Positions 25,848 through 35,191 of a stretch of 64,000 bases of DNA are shown here, one piece after another; position 1 is the stretch's first letter, and each line of letters opens with the position of its first letter. A program made the position numbers and the translations under genes. The DNA is from Paenibacillus yonginensis. Lineage in GTDB: Bacteria; Bacillota; Bacilli; Paenibacillales; Paenibacillaceae. The stretch covers positions 2,361,501 through 2,425,500 of the forward strand of contig NZ_CP014167.1 in assembly GCF_001685395.1 (NCBI RefSeq). The letters are read 5' to 3'. Below the pieces are notes generated by a model, which worked only from the letters and a program-made list of their open reading frames with translations, did no database searches and was not told the DNA's origin.

Positions 25848-26561
25848 ATGAATAAAAGAAGCTGGATGGTCCTGACAGGCGCGTTGGTCTTTGTAATCCT
25901 GGCTGGAGGTTTCACGTTTCTAAAATCGTATATGGGCAATAACGTAGATATCAGCAGCGTCATTCCGGCAGAAGCCGCCTCGGTTGACGGTGAAAATGCA
26001 GCGGCAACAGCCGGAAGCGGCGAGGTGGTCGATGCGAAGCAATTAAATGGGGAATGGTCGATTTCGGACGGTTCCAAAATTTATTTATCCGTTACCACCT
26101 CTCGGGAGACCGTTAACTTCGTTAACGAGAAAATAAGCGGCAGCTGGAAGGTTGCGTTGGACAACCCGGACGCCATGACCGCGATCGGCACCCTTGACAT
26201 GACGGCCAACGATTCCGGCAACAAAATGCGGGATGATCATATTCGCGGAGCTGAGTTTTTTGATGCCGGCCAATACCCGGAAGCTTCCTTTGCCGCCAAG
26301 TCCTTTGACGGCCTGCCGAAAGAATGGACAGACGGGACCGCCGTTCCGTTCACCATGACCGGGACCCTTACGGTTCGTGGGATGGAGAAAGAAGTCACCT
26401 TTGATGCCCAGGCTTTGTACAAAGGCGGACAGCTGTTATTATCCGGAACTACCATGGTCACCTTCAGCGATTTTGGCATGACCAACCCGCACACAGTTGT
26501 ACTGAGCACCGAAAATGACATCAAGGTCCAATTGGAGCTTGTTTTGACCAAATCTGAATAA
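25848..26561 (+). CDS. YceI family protein, membrane-anchored
   Basis: A 237-residue protein with an N-terminal transmembrane anchor or signal (residues about 5-27) and a YceI beta-barrel domain (from about 70), including HIRGAEFFDAGQYPEASF and the late VTFSDFGMTNP. YceI proteins bind polyisoprenoids or other lipids. It lacks a lipobox. GAAAGGAGAGG precedes the ATG. Divergent from the two-component pair and possibly controlled by it. Confidence 0.9.
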   Translation: MNKRSWMVLTGALVFVILAGGFTFLKSYMGNNVDISSVIPAEAASVDGENAAATAGSGEVVDAKQLNGEWSISDGSKIYLSVTTSRETVNFVNEKISGSWKVALDNPDAMTAIGTLDMTANDSGNKMRDDHIRGAEFFDAGQYPEASFAAKSFDGLPKEWTDGTAVPFTMTGTLTVRGMEKEVTFDAQALYKGGQLLLSGTTMVTFSDFGMTNPHTVVLSTENDIKVQLELVLTKSE

Positions 26562-26615
26562 CAGCTCCACCTCAGCTGCAAAGGCCGGCAGTTGTCCATA
26601 CGCCCACATACCATG

Positions 26616-26641
26616 AAGCCGGGGGAATATTCCCCCGGCTT
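26616..26641. terminator. Bidirectional terminator after the YceI gene
   Basis: A 26-bp perfect palindrome, AAGCCGGGGGAAT/ATTCCCCCGGCTT, between convergent genes. Confidence 0.85.
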
Positions 26642-26666
26642 TCGACTATCCTCTGAACCAAACGGA

Positions 26667-27227
26667 TTAAGCTTTAAACTCATGCTCTAACATAGACATC
26701 CGGATCATATCATGATATTTCCCGTCCTGATACAGCGCATCACGCTCGACGCCTTCATGCTTGAAGCCGATCTTCTCATAAACGTGGAGAGCCCTGGGAT
26801 TAAAGGAATAAACGCCAAGATGAATCCGGTGCAAGCCAAGCTCACGAAATCCGTATTCCACCATCCGTCTCATGGCTTCCTGCCCATAACCCTTGCCGCG
26901 GGCTTGCGCTTGGCCAATCGCGATCCGGATGTTGGCACTGGAGTTGTCCCAATCGATGTCATTCAGCACAACTTCGCCAATCAACCGGCCGCTGTCCTTC
27001 GGAACGATCATGAAATCAACGCGATCCTTGCCGGGCTGAGCAATCCGCTCAAGCCAGGCCGCATTTTGTTCAGGCGTAAAGGATACCGCAGTCGACCCGG
27101 TCAAATACAGCATTTCTTTATCCTCAAGGAAAGCTGTATAATCGGCCAAATCCTCCTGCTTCGCATAGCGGAGGAGGATACGATCTCCGACAATTTCGGT
27201 TTTTTCAATCTTTTTGCTGCTGTTCAT
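26667..27227 (-). CDS. GNAT family N-acetyltransferase (RimJ/RimL-like)
   Basis: A 186-residue protein with the acetyl-CoA loop RGKGYGQEAMRRMVEYGF, the preceding RIAIG strand, and NPRALHVYEKIGFKHEG. This matches Acetyltransf_3 proteins that acetylate ribosomal protein N-termini or small amines. The substrate is not predictable. Its upstream neighbour ends only 47 bases away, so the gene may be read from that operon. Confidence 0.88.
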   Translation of the reverse strand: MNSSKKIEKTEIVGDRILLRYAKQEDLADYTAFLEDKEMLYLTGSTAVSFTPEQNAAWLERIAQPGKDRVDFMIVPKDSGRLIGEVVLNDIDWDNSSANIRIAIGQAQARGKGYGQEAMRRMVEYGFRELGLHRIHLGVYSFNPRALHVYEKIGFKHEGVERDALYQDGKYHDMIRMSMLEHEFKA

Positions 27228-27274
27228 TTATCATCTGCTCCCTGCTCTTAATCAGATAAGGCCCCTATTTAAGC

Positions 27275-28615
27275 CTATTTGTTTTTCTGCGCCGCTTCCT
27301 GATGCTTCAGCGCGAATTCTTCAGGTGTCACGGCTTTGCCGAACAAAGCTTGAATCATGTTTAGATGAACCTGAGCGGCGTCCGGCTTCATTTGCACGTC
27401 GGCAAACAATGTAATATTGCTGGCTTTGTTCAGCTCGCCAAGCAAATCGACATACATTTGCGGCAAATCCATGCTGGAGGGGTCCACTTTGGTTGCCGGA
27501 ATCACGCCGGCATCCGTAACCGATTGCTCCCCCCATTTGGCTACGAAATAAGATACAAATTTCTTCGCTTCCTCTTTCAGCTTGGAGTTCTCCGCTATGA
27601 ACAGCCCGGCACCCGGCCCGCCTACCCAGCTGTTGATGTCTCCTTTGCCGCCCTCTACGGTAGGGAATTTGAAGAAACCTACCTTGTCTTTGAATTCCTG
27701 CGGAACATCCGGGTTTGTCGTGAAATTGGGGATTTCCCAGGTCCCCATCAGACACATCGCCGCTTTGCCGTCCATAAACTCTTGTTTGCCTTCTTCATTG
27801 GACAAGCCGTTGAAACCTCTATTAAAGGCGTTCATATCCACCAGATTCTGTATCTCCCTGGCCGCTTGGATAAGACCCGCGTCCTCAAACGTGCCGGTAG
27901 CGTCAATAGCTTTGGCCAGTGTGTCGCTGCCTGCGATCCGGTCGGCCAGGTACATGTACCACAGCGAACCTGTCCAGCGGTCTTTGTTGCCGAGGGCAAT
28001 AGGCGCTACGCCGTGCTCGGCCAGCGTTTTCACCACCTGCTTGAATTCATCGTAGGTTGTAGGAACCTGCAGGTTATATTGGGCAAATATTTCTTTGTTG
28101 TAATAAACGGGTGTTATATTCAGCTCAATCGGCAGCGCGTAGGTTTTACCTTCGACGGAATAGGCCTCTACCGTACCCGGGAAAAATTTATTTTTTAATT
28201 CGGGGCCGTTCAGCACGTCATCCAGGCTGGCAAATAAGCCGCCCTTCACATAGGGGTCCATAAATCCTGCAGCCCAGGTAATCCCTACATCGGGAAGTTC
28301 GTTGGAGGCAGACAACACTTTTAATTTGTTTTTGTACTGCTCATTCTCAAATACTTCCTGTTCAATGGTGACATTCGGATTATCCTGCTCGTATTGCTTA
28401 ATAATTTGGCTGACCAGTTTATATTGCTGGGCTGAGCTGCTTTCCGGCCAAATATGCATCATCTTCAGCGTAATCGGCTTCACGCCGTCTTCGCCTGACG
28501 GAGAAATACCATTGCCTGTATCGGCACGATTTGAGCTGTTCTCGCATCCGGACAAGACGAGCAGTACGGTCAGGACCAGCAGCAGGCCGGAAACCACCTT
28601 TCTCCTAAACACCAT
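27275..28615 (-). CDS. ABC transporter sugar-binding lipoprotein (family 1)
   Basis: About 446 residues. Signal peptide with lipobox LSGC; then a family 1 solute-binding fold (PTTYDEFKQVVKTL, GKAAMCLMGTWEIPNF, NSWVGGPGAG, FVSYFVAKWG). The adjacent YesN/YesM pair and GH52 enzyme suggest xylo-oligosaccharides as ligand. No permease or ATPase gene is nearby, so it must use membrane subunits from elsewhere or act as a sensor partner. GGGGGGATCC precedes the ATG at 28615. Confidence 0.9.
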   Translation of the reverse strand: MVFRRKVVSGLLLVLTVLLVLSGCENSSNRADTGNGISPSGEDGVKPITLKMMHIWPESSSAQQYKLVSQIIKQYEQDNPNVTIEQEVFENEQYKNKLKVLSASNELPDVGITWAAGFMDPYVKGGLFASLDDVLNGPELKNKFFPGTVEAYSVEGKTYALPIELNITPVYYNKEIFAQYNLQVPTTYDEFKQVVKTLAEHGVAPIALGNKDRWTGSLWYMYLADRIAGSDTLAKAIDATGTFEDAGLIQAAREIQNLVDMNAFNRGFNGLSNEEGKQEFMDGKAAMCLMGTWEIPNFTTNPDVPQEFKDKVGFFKFPTVEGGKGDINSWVGGPGAGLFIAENSKLKEEAKKFVSYFVAKWGEQSVTDAGVIPATKVDPSSMDLPQMYVDLLGELNKASNITLFADVQMKPDAAQVHLNMIQALFGKAVTPEEFALKHQEAAQKNK

Positions 28616-28657
28616 GGATCCCCCCAATTGATTGATGCCAGCTACAAAACCTCTTTA

Positions 28658-29440
28658 TTATTGAAGAGCGGCCATCTCATTCCGGTAACGGCTCGGGCTG
28701 ATTTGTTCAAGCTGCTTGAACACTTTAATAAAATATTTATCCGTGTTGTAGCCCACCTGCTCAGCGATTTCCCCGACGGACAGCCGGGTTTGCGTCAGCA
28801 GCTCCTTGGCACGTTGGATGCGTCTGCGGGTCACGTATTCACTGAACGTTATGCCGGCCTGTTCCTTAAAGAGAACACTGAAATAACTGGCATTCAAATG
28901 CACCTTAGCCGCCATGTCTGCCATCGTTAGATGCTCCTGCAAATGTTCATCCACATAAGCCATCACTTCGCCCACCGGGCCGTTTGGCCGGAGAACCTCC
29001 TCTTCCATGGCAAACAGCTTTGGGTCCACCAGCTTTGCCAGCTTCTCCGCCCGGTGCCGCTCTTCCTCCTGCTTCAGCGCACGCTCGGTGATCTCCAGCA
29101 GCTCATCCTTGTCAATCGGCTTGAGCAAATAACCTACCGTTCCGAAACGCAAAGCGGTCTGCACATATTCAAATTCCGCATACCCCGATATCACAACCGA
29201 TGCCGGGCGATCCGGCCTGTCTTCAAGCGAGCGGATCAAATCCAGGCCGCTGATCTCCGGCATCCGTACATCCGTGATCAGCAGATGGGCGGTATTATGC
29301 GCCAGCCACTCCGCCGCTTCCACCCCGTTAGCGACGCTTTCAATCCGGTAGCGTCCGTCCGCCCAAAGCTCAAGTGTCTTCCGAATGCCCTGACGGGTTC
29401 CCGGTTCATCATCTACGATCAATATCGTCCGGACCACCAC
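28658..29440 (-). CDS. YesN-type response regulator (receiver + AraC HTH)
   Basis: A 260-residue regulator: receiver with DDEPGTRQG and phospho-Asp in LLITDVRMPEISG, KPIDKDELLE Lys region, and a C-terminal double HTH of AraC type (MADMAAKVHLNASYFSVLFKEQ ... VGYNTDKYFIKVFKQ). It starts GTG directly after the kinase stop codon (TAA|GTG). It is short compared with the 350-550 residue YesN proteins that carry an extra middle domain. Confidence 0.93.
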   Translation of the reverse strand: MVVRTILIVDDEPGTRQGIRKTLELWADGRYRIESVANGVEAAEWLAHNTAHLLITDVRMPEISGLDLIRSLEDRPDRPASVVISGYAEFEYVQTALRFGTVGYLLKPIDKDELLEITERALKQEEERHRAEKLAKLVDPKLFAMEEEVLRPNGPVGEVMAYVDEHLQEHLTMADMAAKVHLNASYFSVLFKEQAGITFSEYVTRRRIQRAKELLTQTRLSVGEIAEQVGYNTDKYFIKVFKQLEQISPSRYRNEMAALQ

Positions 29441-31234
29441 TTATTCCTCCCTTTCTCTTGAAAACTGACCGTCTAACGGAATAATAAAGGATACCGTTGT
29501 TCCTTGGGCTGCAGCACTATCGATTTGAAGGCCTCCGCCGTCATGATTCCCGCTGTTATAATATAATTTCAACCGGCGCTCCACGTTGACAAGCCCTACC
29601 CCCGTGCTGTTCGAAGCCAGGGAGGTGCCCGTCCGAATGGCCTCGCGCAGCGCGGACAACTCTTCGCCGCTCATTCCCTGACCGTCATCGGCCACTTCAA
29701 TTTTCACCTGGCTATCAGCCATACTCCCTTTAACACGAACCCTTCCTTTGCCGATTTTACTCTCCACACCGTAACGGATCGCATTCTCTACGATCGGCTG
29801 AACCAGCAGCTTTGGAATAGGCACCCGGGCTGCCTCGGGGGCAAGGTCGATTTCCCATTCCAGCCTTTCGCCAAGCCGCATGGACATAATTTTGAGATAA
29901 CGCTCCACATGCTCAAATTCATCTGCGACGCTCACCCATTCATCTTTCTCCGGATTGCTGATGATGTACCGGAACAGCCGGGACATGGCGACGACCAGAC
30001 TGGCCAGCTCCTCTTCCCCTTTATCCACCAGCGACCAGTTGAAAGCCTCCAGCGTATTAAACAGGAAATGCGGGTTAATCTGGGCCTGCAGCGCCTTGAG
30101 TTCGGTTCGGCTCTGCAGCGTTTCCTTCTCGTATACGACCCGGATAAGCCGGTTGATATGATGGACCATCTCATTGTAAGAATAGTTGAGTTCCCGCATC
30201 TCCATCGTCGTGGAGACAGGCTCGGGGTTTGGCATCAATACCCCTCCCAGCCGCGACTTGCGCATCGCCCTGATCAAATGAATAATCGGTCTGGTCAGCA
30301 TCGTCGACAGAACGAAAGACAAAATCAAAAAGCCTAGCGCGCCCAATCCTCCCGCTGCAAGCAGAACCGTCCGCAGCACCGACAGCCCTTTCGTCACATA
30401 CTGCACGGGGGTCAAAATCAGGATCGTCCAGTTCGCCGCTTCCGAATATTGCTTGACCAGTACATAATCCTCTCCCTGAAAGGTGACCGTCTGTTCCCGG
30501 GTATTCAGCAGCGGAGTCAAATCCGTCCCCGAAGCTGTATCCCCGATACCGAGAAGTTCACCCCTGTCATTGGCGAGCAGGATCGATTCCCCGCTGTCGT
30601 CCACGGAGGTCCGTTCATTCAGCTGGAAATACCCCCGCTGGATTCTGGCAATCAGGTATCCGCCTGACGAGAACCAGCGTTCAAACAAATTGACCCGGCG
30701 GATGGCCAAGACGGACTGGCTGTTCTCCGGATCAATCCCGATCCAGACCAGGCGGCCTTTTTGTTTGTCAGCTTCCTCGATATAACGGGGATCCACGCGG
30801 ATATCCAGCTGTCCCTCTTTCAATGGAAACAGCAGCTTGCCGGTGTTGGTGTACAATTCAAGCGACTCGCCTCCCGGCGAATAGGCCTGATAGCTGTTGG
30901 CAACCTGAAGCAGCGACTGCCGCTGGCTAAAGGTCGCGGCCCGCCCGTCCACTTCATCGAGAAGCAGCTGCTGTACGAAAGGATTCCCGGCCACCTGGGC
31001 AGTCAAGCTGTCTACCTGCGTCATTAAAGCATCCAGACGGCCGCTGGCCTGAACCGCAGTTTGTTTGATATGTTTTTCCGCGTTGTTTTTGAGAAGGGAG
31101 GAAACCTTGCTGTACGTAAAGCCGCCCGCAATGCCGAGAATAATCAGCATAGCCAGAAAAAAAGCGATAAAAATCTGGTTGCGAAGCGTATTGAACGGCT
31201 GCAGTCTTCCGGCTATCTTTTTTGCTTTTTTCAT
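29441..31234 (-). CDS. YesM-type sensor histidine kinase
   Basis: A 597-residue membrane kinase: two transmembrane helices (about 22-42 and about 285-305) around an extracellular dCache-like domain, a HAMP region, a His_kinase domain with phospho-His in INPHFLFNTLEAF, and HATPase_c (VENAIRYGV, DDGQGM, GVGLVNVERRL). This class senses sugars outside the cell, often together with a binding protein. It is cotranscribed with the regulator downstream and separated by only 12 bases from the AraC gene upstream. Confidence 0.95.
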   Translation of the reverse strand: MKKAKKIAGRLQPFNTLRNQIFIAFFLAMLIILGIAGGFTYSKVSSLLKNNAEKHIKQTAVQASGRLDALMTQVDSLTAQVAGNPFVQQLLLDEVDGRAATFSQRQSLLQVANSYQAYSPGGESLELYTNTGKLLFPLKEGQLDIRVDPRYIEEADKQKGRLVWIGIDPENSQSVLAIRRVNLFERWFSSGGYLIARIQRGYFQLNERTSVDDSGESILLANDRGELLGIGDTASGTDLTPLLNTREQTVTFQGEDYVLVKQYSEAANWTILILTPVQYVTKGLSVLRTVLLAAGGLGALGFLILSFVLSTMLTRPIIHLIRAMRKSRLGGVLMPNPEPVSTTMEMRELNYSYNEMVHHINRLIRVVYEKETLQSRTELKALQAQINPHFLFNTLEAFNWSLVDKGEEELASLVVAMSRLFRYIISNPEKDEWVSVADEFEHVERYLKIMSMRLGERLEWEIDLAPEAARVPIPKLLVQPIVENAIRYGVESKIGKGRVRVKGSMADSQVKIEVADDGQGMSGEELSALREAIRTGTSLASNSTGVGLVNVERRLKLYYNSGNHDGGGLQIDSAAAQGTTVSFIIPLDGQFSREREE

Positions 31235-31246
31235 CTGCTCGCCCCT

Positions 31247-32197
31247 TTAGATATGCACCCTGGCTCTGAATTTCCCCGGCGACTCCCCGGTCCAACGTTT
31301 GAATTGACGGCTGAAATGCGCGATGTCCGCATACCCCAGCCGGCAGGAAATCTGCTCAATGGACAGCTCTGGCTGCATCAGCAGAAGTTTGGCTTTCTTC
31401 AGCTTTAACCGGGATAGGTAACGCCGCGGGGAGATGCCGTAGATTTCCTGAAACATTCTCGTGCAGGCCGAAGGGCTGTAGCCAAGGCCGGTTATGGCGG
31501 AAGCCACCGTCTCTTTAAGCTCCCCTTCGTCTAAAGCGAACCCCGATTGCTCGGCCGTTCGTTCTACCGACCGTTCCAGAAAAGCGGCAATTTCCTCGGC
31601 AATTCGGCTCGACCGGAGATCTCCGGAGCGGATCTCCTGAGGATGTGCAAATCCTTCGGTTAATGCGGCAAACAAACCAAACATAGCTGAAAGCGTGTTC
31701 ATTTTAATCTGCAGCCGCTTGTATTCTCCGTTCCCCGGTGTGTCGTCCGCTCCAGCAAACTCCATGAGACGGTTCAAGCTGGGACGGGCGTTTCGGGCCA
31801 GCAGGCTGTCGGAGGAGAAATGTCGCCGGCTTCCCCTGCACAGCAGCTCCCTCAGTTCCCGTTCGTCCGTATCGAAATGAATACAGTAATAAGTCATGTC
31901 TGAACCGCCGTCATTCCGGCTTTCATGAAGATCTTCAGGTCTAAAGATCAGCAAATCACCCGGCTGCTGCTGGTAATCCTGCCCGTTTACCCTGATCAGC
32001 TGCCGGCCTTCCAGCAGCAGATTGATTTCAAAGAGCGGATGACTGTGGAGCGGATAAGTCCAGCCGGAGCTGACGGTTCGCAAATGTGCTGCAAAAACGC
32101 GAAAAGTAGACTCCAAATCGGGCATCATTACCTCTCTGATCCCGAAATCCCCTTGTCCGTCCAGCAGTTGCGCCGGCCGCTGCTGTTCATTTGCCAT
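31247..32197 (-). CDS. AraC family transcriptional regulator (cupin + HTH)
   Basis: A 316-residue protein with an N-terminal cupin (HSHPLFEINLLLEGRQLI) that binds effector and a C-terminal AraC HTH (ISPRRYLSRLKLKKAKLLL ... LGYADIAHFSRQFKRWTG). GGGAGGGACTGCTG precedes the ATG. It is divergent from the GH52 gene and first in the SBP-TCS-AraC group, so it probably controls the xylosidase locus. Confidence 0.92.
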   Translation of the reverse strand: MANEQQRPAQLLDGQGDFGIREVMMPDLESTFRVFAAHLRTVSSGWTYPLHSHPLFEINLLLEGRQLIRVNGQDYQQQPGDLLIFRPEDLHESRNDGGSDMTYYCIHFDTDERELRELLCRGSRRHFSSDSLLARNARPSLNRLMEFAGADDTPGNGEYKRLQIKMNTLSAMFGLFAALTEGFAHPQEIRSGDLRSSRIAEEIAAFLERSVERTAEQSGFALDEGELKETVASAITGLGYSPSACTRMFQEIYGISPRRYLSRLKLKKAKLLLMQPELSIEQISCRLGYADIAHFSRQFKRWTGESPGKFRARVHI

Positions 32198-32257
32198 CAG
32201 CAGTCCCTCCCGGTTCTTGTTGTCGATTTTGGATAAAACCTATCCTATTCTGGGCAT

Positions 32258-32271
32258 AGAAAGCGCTTAAA
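32258..32271. promoter_or_regulatory. cre-like site in the araC/GH52 divergent region
   Basis: AGAAAGCGCTTAAA matches the CcpA consensus TGWAANCGNTNWCA at all but two fixed positions (first and thirteenth). It lies about 60 bases upstream of the GH52 start and would give carbon catabolite repression. Confidence 0.45.
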
Positions 32272-32328
32272 TTCCTTGCTAATATCAACATACCATATAA
32301 CCCCACATTTAGAATAGGAGGCATTTTT

Positions 32329-34593
32329 TTGGATAACAAACTTTTTTTCAACGCCCACCACTCCCCCATAGGCGCTTTCTCCAGCTTTACACTGGGATTC
32401 CCCGGCCGCAGCGGCGGCCTGGATCTGGAACAAGGCCGCCCGCCGGAGCAAAATATTTATATCGGCCTTCAGGATCTGAACGCCTCACATCCCACGGTAG
32501 CAGGCCAGAAAGCTGTTCCAGAAGCAACGTATCAGGCCTTGCCTTTCTTTGAGACCATAGCCGATGATTCCGCACGCTACACGGGAGAGAGTGCCGCCAC
32601 CAACGGCGAGAACGGCAGTTCTTCAGCTTCTTCTTCAGCCGCGGCTTCTTTAACGGAACAGGCTCCCGCCCCGCTTATCCGCCCTTTTCCAATGGAAGAA
32701 ATCGAACGGACCTTTGGCGCGGCTGCTGACCAATGGCGGGCCGGAGATTTAACCGTTACTTTATATTCGCCTTTTGCTTCTGTTCCCGATCCGGAGACTG
32801 CCAGCGAGGAAGAGCTTAAATTCGTCCTGGTCCCGGCCGTTTGGGCAGAAATTACGGTGGACAACACCAAAGGAACAACCCCTCGCCGAGCGTTCTTTGG
32901 TTTCCAGGGAACAGACCCCTACACGGCGATCCGGCGGCTGGAAGACACAACGGACGGCGAGATTTGCGGGGTTGGCCAAGGCCGCCACCTCGCTATAGCG
33001 GCGCTCCGCCATCCGCAGATTCGCAGCGCCGGCCATTTTACCATGGAGAACATCCTTCAGCCGGTTTCGGAAGACAATCTGCTGTTCGGCCTCGGTCCGG
33101 TCGGCGCGCTGCTGATGGATACGCCTGCCGGTGAACAAGCCACTTATCGGTTGGCGGTTTGCTTCTACCGCGGAGGTGTGGTGACAACCGGACTGGATGC
33201 TTCTTATATGTACAGCCGGTATTTCGGCAATATCGAAGAGGTTGCCGCTTATGCGCTGCAGCAATTCGACCGCAAGCTGGAGCTTAGCCGCGAGAACGAC
33301 CGGATGATCAGCGAATCTGCCTTGACGGACCATCAGCAGTTTATGCTGGCTCATGCCATACGCAGCTACTATGGCTGCACGGAATTCCTCGATCAGGAAG
33401 GCAAGCCGCTTTGGGTAGTGAACGAAGGGGAATACCGGATGATCAACACGTTTGATTTAACGGTAGACCAGCTGTTTTTCGAGATAAGAATGAACCCTTG
33501 GACCGTAAGAAACGAGCTGGACTGGTTTGCCGGCCGCTACCGGTATGAAGACACCGTACGTTTCCCTGGGGACCCGACTCCTTATCCCGGCGGTGTCAGC
33601 TTCACTCACGACATGGGTGTGGCCAACACCTTTTCCCGGCCCGGCTATTCCTCTTACGAACAGCATGCCTTAACCGGCTGCTTCTCGCATATGACGCAGG
33701 AGCAGCTGGTCAACTGGGTGCTTACCGCTGCCGTTTATTACCGGCAGACTGGAGATGAACGCTGGATGAACGGCAAGCTGGATTTGCTAGAGTCCTGCCT
33801 GTCCAGCATGGTCAACCGCGACCATCCTGAAGATGACAAACGCAATGGACTGATGGGGCTGGACAGCTCCCGCACCCAGGGCGGGGCGGAAATTACAACC
33901 TATGACAGCCTTGATGTTTCGCTGGGTCAGGCCCGCAACAATATTTATCTGGGCGGCAAGAGCTGGGCCGCTTATGTAGCTCTGGAATCCATCTTCGAGC
34001 AGTCGGGAAGAACCGATGCTGCCCGGCTGGCCGGCCTTCAGGCTGAACGGAGCGCTTCCACCATCGCCGCCCATATCACGGTCGAAGGCTATATTCCCGC
34101 CGTTATTCAGGAGGACAACGATTCACGCATTATTCCAGCGATTGAAGGCCTGATCTTCCCTCTTTATACTGGCGATCAGCAGGCGCTTGATCCGGAAGGA
34201 CGTTTCGGCGGGTATATACAGGCTTTGAAACGCCATTTCTACACCGTATTAAAACCAGGGGTCTGCCTGTTTCCGGACGGCGGCTGGAAGCTGTCCTCCA
34301 GCAGCGATAATTCCTGGCTGAGCAAAATTTATCTCTGCCAATTCATCGCCAGAACCGTATTCGGTCTGCAGCAGGACGAAGCGCTGGACCGCGCAGACGC
34401 CGCTCACGCCGCTTGGCTGACCAGCCCCGTTAACGCCATCTGGAGCTGGAGCGATCAAATGGTAGCTGGTGTCATTCACGGCAGCCGCTACTACCCGCGC
34501 GGAGTGACAGCTATTTTGTGGCTGGATGAACAGCTTGCGGCGAACAGAGCAGGCAGAGCCGGAAGAACAGGAAGCGAAACGCCCGTTTCTTAA
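32329..34593 (+). CDS. GH52 beta-xylosidase
   Basis: A 754-residue cytosolic enzyme closely resembling Geobacillus GH52 beta-xylosidase across its length: FFNAHHSPIGAFSSFTLGFPG at the start, VNEGEYRMINTFDLTVDQLFFE (nucleophile Glu region, E366/E368) and TTYDSLDVSLGQARNN (acid/base Asp, D526), then SWLSKIYLCQFIAR. It releases xylose from xylo-oligosaccharides. It starts TTG, seven bases after AGGAGG. A Ser/Ala/Gly-rich insert (about residues 85-110) is not in the Geobacillus protein as I recall it. Divergent from araC. Confidence 0.93.
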   Translation: MDNKLFFNAHHSPIGAFSSFTLGFPGRSGGLDLEQGRPPEQNIYIGLQDLNASHPTVAGQKAVPEATYQALPFFETIADDSARYTGESAATNGENGSSSASSSAAASLTEQAPAPLIRPFPMEEIERTFGAAADQWRAGDLTVTLYSPFASVPDPETASEEELKFVLVPAVWAEITVDNTKGTTPRRAFFGFQGTDPYTAIRRLEDTTDGEICGVGQGRHLAIAALRHPQIRSAGHFTMENILQPVSEDNLLFGLGPVGALLMDTPAGEQATYRLAVCFYRGGVVTTGLDASYMYSRYFGNIEEVAAYALQQFDRKLELSRENDRMISESALTDHQQFMLAHAIRSYYGCTEFLDQEGKPLWVVNEGEYRMINTFDLTVDQLFFEIRMNPWTVRNELDWFAGRYRYEDTVRFPGDPTPYPGGVSFTHDMGVANTFSRPGYSSYEQHALTGCFSHMTQEQLVNWVLTAAVYYRQTGDERWMNGKLDLLESCLSSMVNRDHPEDDKRNGLMGLDSSRTQGGAEITTYDSLDVSLGQARNNIYLGGKSWAAYVALESIFEQSGRTDAARLAGLQAERSASTIAAHITVEGYIPAVIQEDNDSRIIPAIEGLIFPLYTGDQQALDPEGRFGGYIQALKRHFYTVLKPGVCLFPDGGWKLSSSSDNSWLSKIYLCQFIARTVFGLQQDEALDRADAAHAAWLTSPVNAIWSWSDQMVAGVIHGSRYYPRGVTAILWLDEQLAANRAGRAGRTGSETPVS

Positions 34594-34668
34594 GCAATCG
34601 CAGCACAAACAAGCCGGGGGATCCCCGGCTTGTCCTCTTTTGCCTATTAGCTCCTGCTGTTCATTCAC

Positions 34669-34879
34669 TTAAGGGGCTTTGGGAAGACTCAATTCCCACG
34701 TCAGGCCTCTGCGGTCCTTGACCACTCCGTATTTAGCTATATTTCCCCTCCTGCCCCTTAAAGGCTTCAATTCCGTCGGACGGCTGGACATTGCGGATTT
34801 CCCCGCCAAATATCCGCCGGTATTCCTCCAAAGCTTCACGGCAATTTTCCAGAAAAACATGGGAACGTAAAGTAATCAT
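34669..34879 (-). pseudogene. Remnant of a VOC/PhnB-like (glyoxalase-fold) gene
   Basis: ATG at 34879 after AAAGGAG reads [20 protein letters not shown] and RIFGGEI..., a PhnB-like start, and stops after 48 residues. In another frame the same locus ends YGVVKDRRGLTWELSLP, the typical C-terminal strand of this family. The middle, about 65-70 residues, is missing. A deletion joined the two ends out of frame. Confidence 0.65.
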
Positions 34880-35191
34880 TTCTAAACTCCTTTAACCGGT
34901 GTTTTTTTTCTTCTGATATCTGCTCTATTTTTTACAAGCAGCATACCATATAAACCCAAATGTCGACACAAGCAACCAAATTCCTTCCGCTGCTTGGCCT
35001 TCTAATTGTAAAATCATTTGCCTGTCTTTTATAAATTAAGCTTGCTTGTATCAGCATTTTTTCGCCTTTTCCCCTCCTTTATCAAAACGTTTTTGTAAAA
35101 TTATATCCCCCGCCATGAAACGACAGCTTTCCAATTCGAAGTCTAGTATTTTAAGAATATTGAGGCTTGTAAAGGCACAAAAGGACTAATT

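Noticed and set aside
34960-34970. TGTCGACA resembling a Spo0A box upstream of the KinB-like kinase.
   Set aside because: It is a restriction-type palindrome differing from TGTCGAA and lies more than 220 bases from the start; too weak to call.
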